Program-made: the position numbers and the translations under genes
Source: Flavobacteriales bacterium UBA4660
GTDB lineage: Bacteria; Bacteroidota; Bacteroidia; Flavobacteriales_D; Sanyastnellaceae
NCBI GenBank assembly: GCA_002405435.1
Contig: DHLU01000096.1
Coordinates: forward strand, 1-9,441
Direction: 5' to 3'
DNA: 9,441 bases
Notes under the pieces: generated by a model
Seen by the model: the letters and a program-made list of their open reading frames with translations, nothing else
Database searches by the model: none
Told to the model about the DNA's origin: nothing
Shown: in pieces, positions 1-6,026 of the stretch
Numbering within the stretch: the stretch's first letter is position 1
Layout of the letters: each line of letters starts with the position of its first letter

Positions 1-1
1 G

Positions 2-556
2 GCCAAGGTGTTTTACGAGCTTTTCCGGACTACGGACAAAGCGAAGCAGCAGGACATCATCCGGAAGGTGCGTGAATTGGAAAACAAAGGGGATGAGATT
101 ACCCACACCATCTTTTTAGAGCTCGGCTCCAACTTCATCACGCCCTTTGACCGGGAAGACATCCACAGCCTGGCAACAAGTATCGACGACATCGCGGATT
201 ATGTGCACGGGACAGCTGCACGCATCCAGTTGTACAACGTAAAGACCTTCACCAAAACGATGGAACTGATGACGGAGGTGCTGCTGAAGCAGGTGACGGA
301 AATAGACACCGCGCTGAAAGATCTGCGCCACATGCGAAACCGCGAGCGCGTGCGCGATGCCATTGTGCGCATCAACTCACTGGAAAACCACGCCGATGAC
401 CTTTTCGATGAGGCCATTGCCCGTCTGTTTGCGGAAAGTACTGATGCCCTGGAACTCATCAAAATGAAGGAAGTCCTGAGCAACCTTGAAACCGCCACCG
501 ACAAATGTGAGGATGTGGCCAATGTGCTGGAATCCATACTCGTAAAAAACTCTTAA
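2..556 (+). CDS. Pit accessory protein, DUF47/PhoU-like (5' end outside window)
   Basis: The reading frame is open from the window edge to TAA at 554-556, and about 185 residues are visible. Family members are usually a little over 200 residues, so I infer roughly 20-30 N-terminal residues are missing. The GTG at position 8 is probably an internal valine, not the start. The sequence is mostly helical and carries the family's conserved block: LENKGDEITH near the N-terminus, then FITPFDREDIHSLATSIDD with a D-x-x-D/E pattern. In PhoU-like folds such acidic motifs bind metal. DUF47 proteins are small cytosolic helical-bundle proteins commonly encoded beside PiT transporters and thought to modulate them. 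Here the gene lies 24 bp upstream of a PiT gene on the same strand, which supports an operon. Family assignment is firm; the molecular role is inferred from family and context. Confidence 0.9.
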   Translation, partial: AKVFYELFRTTDKAKQQDIIRKVRELENKGDEITHTIFLELGSNFITPFDREDIHSLATSIDDIADYVHGTAARIQLYNVKTFTKTMELMTEVLLKQVTEIDTALKDLRHMRNRERVRDAIVRINSLENHADDLFDEAIARLFAESTDALELIKMKEVLSNLETATDKCEDVANVLESILVKNS

Positions 557-580
557 GGCGGGGCACGGAACCCAGGCACC

Positions 581-1639
581 ATGGATCCAATTTTTTTTCT
601 ACTCATCATCATTGCCCTTGCATTCATCTTTGATTTCATCAACGGGTTTCATGATTCGGCCAACTCCATCGCAACGGTGGTTTCTACCCGTGTGCTCACC
701 CCGTTTCAGGCAGTGCTCTGGGCGGCTTTCTTCAACTTCGTAGCGTACTGGATATCCGAATTCAAGGTGGCAGACACGGTGGCAAAGACCGTCAACGCAG
801 ATGCCATAACACTGCCGGTGATTTTCGCCGGACTGATTGCCGCCATTATCTGGAACCTGGCTACCTGGTGGTGGGGCATTCCCTCAAGTTCGTCGCATAC
901 CCTGCTGGGCGGGTTTGCCGGAGCCGCTGTAGCACACCACGGAGGCTTCGATGCAGTGAATTCCGCCAAGGTCATCAAACCGTTTATCTTCATCTTTCTT
1001 GCCCCTATCATCGGTATGGTGCTGGCCTACCTCATTTCCATCGCCATGCTGTGGATTTGCCGCTTCGGTCATCCTACAAAACTCGACCGGTGGTTTAAGA
1101 GGCTCCAACTGCTTACGTCTGCGCTCTTCTCTATCGGCCATGGCGGCAACGATGCGCAGAAAGTTATGGGGATTATTGCCGCAGCGCTCATTGTTTTCGT
1201 ACACCAGCATCCCGACCATGTAGCCAGCTGGATGATGGTGGTGCAAGAAGAGCAAAACGGAAAAATGAAGATTGTAGACATTCCCCACTGGGCTGTGCTG
1301 GGCTGCTACTGTGCCATTGCCCTCGGCACCATGATGGGCGGCTGGCGTATCGTGAAAACGATGGGTACCAAGATCACCAAAATGACACCTTTTGAAGGCG
1401 TGGCTGCAGAAACCGCCGGTGCCATCACACTTTTCGGAACTGAAAAACTCGGCATACCCGTATCCACCACCCACACCATAACCGGCTCCATCATTGGGGT
1501 CGGACTGACCAAACGCATCTCGGCGGTAAAGTGGGGTGTAACGGGTACCTTGCTGATCGCCTGGATTATCACCATTCCCATCAGCGGACTGATGGGGGCC
1601 ATCGTACTCTGGATTTGCAAATTTGCCGGCCTCAGGTAA
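581..1639 (+). CDS. PiT-family inorganic phosphate transporter
   Basis: A 352-residue inner-membrane protein of the PiT (SLC20-like) family, which takes up phosphate by cotransport with H+ or Na+. The length fits the short bacterial/archaeal PiT type rather than the roughly 500-residue E. coli PitA. The duplicated family signature is visible: GFHDSANSIATVVSTR at residues 22-37 and SIGHGGNDAQKVMG at 184-197. The matching inverted-repeat loops are GIPSSSSHTLLGG at 99-111 and GIPVSTTHTITGS at 291-303. About ten hydrophobic segments are spread over the length, with a polar loop around residues 222-235. The ATG at 581 is chosen because the first transmembrane helix follows directly. No clear Shine-Dalgarno precedes it, as is usual in Bacteroidota. 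It probably shares a transcript with the upstream DUF47 gene. Family certainty is high. Phosphate as substrate follows from the family; sulfate-transporting relatives exist. Confidence 0.95.
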   Translation: MDPIFFLLIIIALAFIFDFINGFHDSANSIATVVSTRVLTPFQAVLWAAFFNFVAYWISEFKVADTVAKTVNADAITLPVIFAGLIAAIIWNLATWWWGIPSSSSHTLLGGFAGAAVAHHGGFDAVNSAKVIKPFIFIFLAPIIGMVLAYLISIAMLWICRFGHPTKLDRWFKRLQLLTSALFSIGHGGNDAQKVMGIIAAALIVFVHQHPDHVASWMMVVQEEQNGKMKIVDIPHWAVLGCYCAIALGTMMGGWRIVKTMGTKITKMTPFEGVAAETAGAITLFGTEKLGIPVSTTHTITGSIIGVGLTKRISAVKWGVTGTLLIAWIITIPISGLMGAIVLWICKFAGLR

Positions 1640-1651
1640 GGAATTTCTTCG

Positions 1652-1678
1652 GCCCTGTCCCTTTTTGCGGGCATTTTT
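1652..1678 (+). terminator. Possible weak terminator after the PiT gene
   Basis: GCCC at 1652-1655 can pair with GGGC at 1669-1672, followed one base later by five Ts (1674-1678). The stem is only 4 bp with a 13-nt loop, so this is a weak candidate. Its support is its position 12 bp after the PiT stop codon. The rest of the interval up to the next gene shows nothing recognisable. Confidence 0.25.
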
Positions 1679-1801
1679 CCTGACACAGGTTTGTGGTCTC
1701 AGGCCTATGCTGTTATCAATCAGGTCGGAGCAAAATATCCGCTGCAGGAATCATCAGCGAGGATTTGGCTTGATCTTAGCCGCCGCTAGTCGATGCCGTT
1801 C

Positions 1802-2269
1802 ATGAAAGTTTTTGCCCTTTTTCCATTATTGCTCCTTCTGGGAGCTTCATGCAATCTTTACAAAGAAGTAGAAATGGTAGAGATGATTGACATGAAGGTG
1901 ACCGAGTGGAGCGGTGAAAACGTGCGCGCAGAAGTGTATCTGCAACTGAAAAACCCCAACTGGTACAAGGTCAGGCTGACGCGGTCGCATGTACAACTGT
2001 ATCTCGATGGAAAAGAAATCGGAGTGGTGGAACTCAGCGAAGCGCTTGACATTCCCCCGCGCTCTGTAACCACCCACACCATGCAGCTTCATGCCGACTA
2101 CGAGGATATCGAAAATGTGATTGGCAACATGCTTAACCTCCTGTTCAAACAAAAGTATGTGCTGGAAGGAAAGGGGTATGTCAGGGGAAGGGCATTTTTC
2201 ATTGCCAGGAAAGTCCCGGTCGCATTCCGGGAAGACCTCACGCGTGAAGATATCGGCGTGGGCAAGTGA
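1802..2269 (+). CDS. WHy/LEA14-like lipoprotein
   Basis: A small predicted lipoprotein of 155 residues. The N-terminus MKVFALFPLLLLLGASC is a lipoprotein signal with the acylated cysteine at residue 17; the -3 residue is Gly rather than the usual Leu, which makes the lipobox imperfect. The mature part has the pattern of the WHy / LEA type 2 domain: an immunoglobulin-like beta sandwich with 'AEVYLQLKNPNWYKVRL' (family hallmark of a hydrophobic strand followed by N-P-N), then a short 'DGKEIGVVELSEALDIPPRSV' stretch and later amphipathic strands. In bacteria such proteins are small envelope proteins of unknown function. ATG 1802 is preferred over the in-frame ATG at 1793 because it puts Lys directly before the hydrophobic core; the choice changes three residues. 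It is 162 bp from the PiT gene, so it may have its own promoter, and converges with the porin gene. Confidence 0.75.
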   Translation: MKVFALFPLLLLLGASCNLYKEVEMVEMIDMKVTEWSGENVRAEVYLQLKNPNWYKVRLTRSHVQLYLDGKEIGVVELSEALDIPPRSVTTHTMQLHADYEDIENVIGNMLNLLFKQKYVLEGKGYVRGRAFFIARKVPVAFREDLTREDIGVGK

Positions 2270-2283
2270 TCACGCGGCTGCCC

Positions 2284-2351
2284 AGGCATAATAACTGCCT
2301 CAGGTAATTCAACCCTCCGGGCCTTCGATGGTTGTACCCCGGCTATCGAAG
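2284..2351. other. Hairpins in the convergent interval (possible bidirectional stop)
   Basis: Between the two convergent genes two inverted repeats are visible: AGGCA (2284-2288) with TGCCT (2296-2300), and CTTCGAT (2323-2329) with ATCGAAG (2345-2351), a perfect 7-bp stem with a 15-nt loop. A 10-bp palindrome TGCCCGGGCA follows at 2363-2372. None has a U-run on either side, so an intrinsic terminator is not established. Location between converging genes is the main argument. Confidence 0.25.
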
Positions 2352-2428
2352 CAGACATTACATGCCCGGGCAATTATTTCCAGGACCGTAAGCGCCCATG
2401 GCAGTGTATACAGCGCAAGTGGGGTACC

Positions 2429-3640
2429 TTAATAATTAAACTGGCACTGCAAGCGCAGCAGACCACCCTGCTGGTCATTCCATCCGTTGGTAAAGTCGGA
2501 AGTGACCCGGTGAGCGCGCGTGTACATGGCAGTCAGCTCAAAGTTTCTGAAAGGAAGCCATTCTACCCCAAACTCGTACTCATCTACCTCGTGGTAGCGG
2601 GCGTCGAGTTCGGCCTTCTTGGCACCGCGGTAGTATTGCACGCGCACAAAGGGAATAATTACGTGGCGCTGCACCACCTTGCGGTAGCAAAAAGTAACCT
2701 GTCCGCCGGTGATGTCGGTCTGCCTGACGGAGCCCGTCTCGGCGTCATAACCGGGACTGGTGCCGATGTTGTACTCAGACTGAATACCAAAAGGTTTGGG
2801 ATAAAGCACAAAGCCCAGTGCCACACGCTGGTCATCGTATTCTTTGTCATCGGTAGTAGCCACCCCCTCCGAAGTGGAGAGGAGCACGAAACGTCCGGCG
2901 TAGGCCTGCAAGTGGGGCTCAATGACCTGTTTTCCCACGTGCATGGGATAGCTCAGACGCGATACCACATGGAAGAGGTCATTGCGCTCGGGAGCGTTGG
3001 CCGTCTGTCCGTTGAAAATACCCAGGGCAAAAACCCCGTAGTTGTTAGAGTGCTTCATATTGTCGCGGCTCAACTGCTCCATCAGTTCCCTTCGCTTCAC
3101 CGGTGTCCAGTAGAAGAATGCGCCCATATCGCGCTCATTGGGTAAAGCGCTGTTGAGGGCGTCGGCGCGGTCGAGCGGCAAGCGGTTCTGGCTGCTCTGG
3201 AGGTTTTCAAATCCAAAGGGCACCTTGCTCTGACCGATGCGTATTCTGAATACCTTCTCACGGTCGAGGTTGAGATCGAAGTATGCGTCCCTGACCTGAA
3301 GGAAGTTCTGGGGTGCTGAAGAGCCGGGCTGGGCGGCATAGTCAAACTGAATATACACCCCCAGCCAGGGACTCACGTCGCCCGAAAGAATGATCCGCGC
3401 CCGGCGCAGAAAGATGGTGTTGTTGTCGCCCCATGAGCGGTCGCACTGTTCACACCTTAATTTGTCATTGGTTTCGAGCAGCCGGTTATAGCGGAATTGG
3501 GCATAGCCGCGAATCGACAACAGTTCGTGCCACTTCTTCGGTTTCTCTTGCCCGCTTAATTTTGACGTATCTGCCTGGCCTTGAGCAAGTGAAGCGATAA
3601 ATAAGGACAGACTAACAAGGGTAAGGGTAGCACGCTCCAT
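2429..3640 (-). CDS. Phosphate-selective porin O/P-like outer-membrane protein
   Basis: A 403-residue protein with a signal peptide (hydrophobic residues 5-19, likely cut near AQGQA at 19-23). The rest alternates short amphipathic beta strands and polar loops, as in a 16-18-strand barrel, and ends in LQCQFNY with a C-terminal aromatic residue as outer-membrane barrels require. Motifs fit the porin O/P family: FLRRARIILSGDV and IQFDYAAQ early, a VRDAYFDLNL strand, then RIRIGQSKVPFGFENLQSS (the G-x-x-K-x-P-F-G-x-E family hallmark). The Pseudomonas namesakes are anion channels for phosphate and polyphosphate; most Bacteroidota homologues are assigned by similarity only. Residues 63-66 form a CxxC (LRCEQCD), unusual for a porin loop. 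The start at 3640 is set by the signal peptide. It lies near a Pit transporter, which makes a phosphate role plausible but not shown. Confidence 0.85.
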   Translation of the reverse strand: MERATLTLVSLSLFIASLAQGQADTSKLSGQEKPKKWHELLSIRGYAQFRYNRLLETNDKLRCEQCDRSWGDNNTIFLRRARIILSGDVSPWLGVYIQFDYAAQPGSSAPQNFLQVRDAYFDLNLDREKVFRIRIGQSKVPFGFENLQSSQNRLPLDRADALNSALPNERDMGAFFYWTPVKRRELMEQLSRDNMKHSNNYGVFALGIFNGQTANAPERNDLFHVVSRLSYPMHVGKQVIEPHLQAYAGRFVLLSTSEGVATTDDKEYDDQRVALGFVLYPKPFGIQSEYNIGTSPGYDAETGSVRQTDITGGQVTFCYRKVVQRHVIIPFVRVQYYRGAKKAELDARYHEVDEYEFGVEWLPFRNFELTAMYTRAHRVTSDFTNGWNDQQGGLLRLQCQFNY

Positions 3641-3658
3641 AAAGGCTTTTTCGTGGCG

Positions 3659-3666
3659 CGAAACTA
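3659..3666 (-). promoter_or_regulatory. Possible -7 box of the porin gene
   Basis: On the - strand this reads TAGTTTCG, one mismatch from the Bacteroidota -7 consensus TAnnTTTG, ending 18 bp before the porin start codon. No -33 TTG was found at the expected distance, so support is weak. Confidence 0.3.
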
Positions 3667-3684
3667 CCCGCCCGACTCGCCCTT

Positions 3685-3736
3685 GTTTGTTAGGCCTGCA
3701 TCATCTATTTGTTACGGCTATGTTACCTTAACAAAC
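3685..3736. repeat. TTTGTTA repeats upstream of the porin gene
   Basis: GTTTGTTA at 3685-3692 and TTTGTTA at 3708-3714 are direct repeats 22 bp apart, close to two helical turns. TAACAAAC at 3729-3736 is the exact reverse complement of the first copy. The spacing and inverted arrangement resemble an operator for a dimeric regulator acting on the porin, although AT-rich chance similarity cannot be excluded. It does not match the enterobacterial Pho box. Confidence 0.35.
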
Positions 3737-3821
3737 AGCCATCATTGATGCCTGCTGGTTGAACCTCGTGTAAATTCTCTTGTTTTAACAGACGCTGACA
3801 AACCGGTAACGCAGTCAGGCA

Positions 3822-3829
3822 TACTTTTG
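3822..3829 (+). promoter_or_regulatory. Bacteroidota -7 promoter box (TACTTTTG)
   Basis: TACTTTTG matches TAnnTTTG exactly and is followed by a GC-rich start region (CCCCGC), just like the two tRNA promoters at the end of this window. No TTTG was found 19 bp upstream. It points + strand into the gene-poor stretch that precedes the ABC transporter operon, so it may drive a leader of about 500 nt, a small RNA, or a short gene now lost. Confidence 0.55.
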
Positions 3830-3837
3830 CCCCGCAC

Positions 3838-4334
3838 TTGATCCGAAACGTCCTCATAGGCCTAACGCTCGTTAGTATTTTGGGAATGAACGCTTTAGCC
3901 AGTTCCCTGATTTGCTGCGTCCCGAAGATTGCCTTTTGTTACGGCACCGGAGCTGAGGAAGAAGGCAGGGTAACGGCCTCACCCTGGGCTGCGGATTCGG
4001 AATGGGAGGCCTTCGCGGGGGCTTGCCTGCGCTGTGTTCGTGCCGGTGACTTCCCCATGCGGCTTCAGCGCCGCAACCGCGTAGCAGAACCAGGTCCAGA
4101 CTTTGCGAGAATCCCATACTGCACTCCCGAAACCTGCTGATTACTTCACCCTTCCCTGAAGAACAATACTGGCCGGTCGCGCTTACTTTCGGCGTCGGGA
4201 AAGGGAGGGCGATGCCGGTGCCAGGTCTCCGGTTTCTGGTCTTTGCGCTCCCTGAGGCCCGGTGCGCAGGGTATTTCATTAAGAAACGACAGCTGCCATC
4301 AAAACGCGCCACATATTTGACCGTTAGAACCCAC
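3838..4334. other. Gene-poor, GC-rich structured interval
   Basis: About 500 bp with no convincing gene. A TTG-started frame (3838-4140, 100 codons) opens with a signal-peptide-like stretch, IRNVLIGLTLVSILGMNALAS, but then turns into Arg-, Pro- and Cys-rich sequence with no recognisable fold. The - strand frame across it has the same random character. Several inverted repeats stand out: CAGGGT (3966-3971) with ACCCTG (3981-3986); GGCCTC (3975-3980) with GAGGCC (4006-4011); GAAGGC (3961-3966) with GCCTTC (4009-4014); and a GCGGC/GCCGC hairpin near 4060-4076. The first pairs overlap and would compete. It could be a structured leader, a non-coding RNA, a dispersed repeat, or the remains of a gene. 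I recognise none of the known riboswitches. Confidence 0.4.
4312..4319 (+). promoter_or_regulatory. Possible -7 box of the ABC/HlyD/TolC operon
   Basis: CATATTTG differs from TAnnTTTG only in the first base and sits 15 bp before the preferred ABC start codon, which would give a short leader as is common in this phylum. No good -33 element was seen. It competes with the stronger box at 3822 as the operon promoter. Confidence 0.3.
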
Positions 4335-6026
4335 ATGCACAACCCCATACATATCCATACCCCCGTTAAAAGGTTTTGGAAACTGATCAGCGCCGAACGC
4401 CGCGACATCAATGCCATTCTGACCCTGGCCACTTTTCATGGCCTGGTCGGACTTTCTCTGCCCTTGGGCATACAAGCCATCATCACGTTTTTGCAGGCCG
4501 GCGTACTCAGCACCTCCTGGTTTGTGCTGGTTACCCTGGTGCTGGGGGGTATCCTGATCAGCGGCTGGATGCAACTGAGGCAGATGACCATCACAGAAGG
4601 CATCGAGCAGCGCATCTTCGCCAAAGCCGCTTTTGATTTCAGCTACCGGATACCCCGCTTTTCACTGCTGCACACCCACGGCAAACACTTTCCGGAAATG
4701 ATGAACCGCTTTTTCGAAGTAACCACCATCCAAAAAGGCATTTCGAAACTGCTCATTGAATTCAGCGCTGCCATCGTGCAGATTCTGTTTGGCATGCTGC
4801 TGCTTACCCTCTACCACCCCCTGTTTATTCTGCTGGGCCTGATTATTTCCCTTATTATCGTGTTGTTGTTCAGAATTACAGGCAGAAAAGGGCTGGAGAG
4901 CAGCCTGGAAGAGAGCAGTTATAAATATGCGGTAGCGCACTGGCTGGAGGAACTGGCCCGCAACATCTATACCTTCAGGCATGCCGGTGCGACAGAACTG
5001 CCGATGAGCAAAACCGATCATTATACCACTGGCTACCTCACGGCGCGCAACAAACACTTCAGGGTGCTACGCCAGCAATATATCTTCATGATTGCCTTCA
5101 AGGTAATTGTCGCATTCACCCTGCTGGTGCTCGGCAGTGTGCTGGTGCTTGAGGGAAGCATCAACATCGGACAGTTCATTGCGGCCGAAATCGTGATTCT
5201 GATGGTGATAAACAGCGTAGAGAAGGCTGTTATGCACATGAGCACCGTGTATGACTTGCTGACCTCGCTGGAAAAAGCAGGCCATGTGGCCGATCTCTCG
5301 CTGGAGAGAGACGAAGGTCCGGTGCCTGTGGCTGACAATGACCAGACCGGTATTCACCTAAGGGCATCCAACCTAAGCTTCACCTTTCCCGATGGGCATG
5401 TCCCGGTGCTGGATGGCATCACGTTCGAACTCGCGGCTGGGGAATCACTCTGCCTGACGGGAGAATTCGGATCAGGAAAAACCACCCTGCTGCGCATACT
5501 CTCCTGCGAGTTTGAGGCTGTCGGGGGCTTGCTGCAATACAACAACATCCCCATCAATGTGGCCAACCTGAGTGAACTCAGAAAACGAATAGGCTCAGCA
5601 CTTGCCGAGCAGCATATCTTCAAAGGCACCCTGGCTGAAAACATTACCTGCGGACGCACAGACATCAACGAACGGCAAATCCGCGAACTCACGCGGCTGG
5701 CGGGTCTGAGTGAATTTATTGATTCCCTGCCCGCCGGAATTGACGAGCCGCTCGATCCGGAGGGTAAGCGCTTATCGGCAGGCACCGTGAGGAAAATTAT
5801 TATGGCCCGGAGTATGGCCGGTCGCCCGGCACTGGTCATCACCGACGACAACCTGCTTCCCTCCGCCAACGAGCAACGACACTTCCTTTCCATGTTGAAA
5901 ATCCTCTGTCCGAACGCTACCCTGGTCATGGTGAGCAACCGGGAAGAAATTATCGCCCTGTGTACCTACCGGGGCACTATGAAACACGGACATCTCGAAC
6001 TGACAAATAACCAGCACCATGCTTGA
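4335..6026 (+). CDS. Type I secretion-type ABC transporter, permease-ATPase fusion with degenerate ATPase motifs
   Basis: A 563-residue inner-membrane ABC half-transporter. The N-terminal membrane domain has hydrophobic helices at about residues 29-50, 61-80, 139-180 and 249-296. The ATPase domain starts near residue 340. Walker A is intact (GEFGSGKTT, 376-384), as is the Q-loop (Q426 in LAEQHIFKGTLAEN). Other motifs are altered: signature LSAGT (480-484) for LSGGQ, Walker B LVITDD (500-505) with Asp in place of the catalytic Glu, a D-loop reading PSANE, and Asn535 (VSNRE) in place of the switch His. There is no C39 peptidase domain. The start at 4335 is chosen because upstream codons back to 4212 encode sequence unlike a transporter N-terminus. 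The gene overlaps the HlyD gene by 8 bp, so they are surely co-transcribed. The family is certain; the substrate is unknown, and ATP hydrolysis may be slow or absent. Confidence 0.88.
   Translation: MHNPIHIHTPVKRFWKLISAERRDINAILTLATFHGLVGLSLPLGIQAIITFLQAGVLSTSWFVLVTLVLGGILISGWMQLRQMTITEGIEQRIFAKAAFDFSYRIPRFSLLHTHGKHFPEMMNRFFEVTTIQKGISKLLIEFSAAIVQILFGMLLLTLYHPLFILLGLIISLIIVLLFRITGRKGLESSLEESSYKYAVAHWLEELARNIYTFRHAGATELPMSKTDHYTTGYLTARNKHFRVLRQQYIFMIAFKVIVAFTLLVLGSVLVLEGSINIGQFIAAEIVILMVINSVEKAVMHMSTVYDLLTSLEKAGHVADLSLERDEGPVPVADNDQTGIHLRASNLSFTFPDGHVPVLDGITFELAAGESLCLTGEFGSGKTTLLRILSCEFEAVGGLLQYNNIPINVANLSELRKRIGSALAEQHIFKGTLAENITCGRTDINERQIRELTRLAGLSEFIDSLPAGIDEPLDPEGKRLSAGTVRKIIMARSMAGRPALVITDDNLLPSANEQRHFLSMLKILCPNATLVMVSNREEIIALCTYRGTMKHGHLELTNNQHHA

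Noticed and set aside
884..1474. - strand open frame of 196 codons
   Set aside because: Antisense to the PiT transporter gene; high His and Gly content is a reflection of the membrane protein codons.
1730..1790. Promoter for the lipoprotein gene (ATTTGG / TTGATCTTAG)
   Set aside because: Neither string fits TAnnTTTG with correct spacing; too weak to list.
1623..1805. + strand frame of 60 codons between the PiT and lipoprotein genes
   Set aside because: Starts inside the PiT gene and ends inside the lipoprotein start; no motif and no promoter support.
2510..3145. + strand open frame of 211 codons
   Set aside because: It lies wholly antisense to the porin gene, whose strands, signal peptide and family motifs are clear; the antisense product has no recognisable domain.
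4212..4334. 41-codon N-terminal extension of the ABC transporter
   Set aside because: The extension is unlike a transporter N-terminus, belongs to the odd GC-rich interval, and a possible -7 box at 4312 would lie inside it.
3872..4432. - strand open frame of 186 codons across the gene-poor interval
   Set aside because: Overlaps the start of the ABC gene, has no recognisable motif and shows the Arg-, Pro- and Ser-rich composition of a GC-rich non-coding frame.
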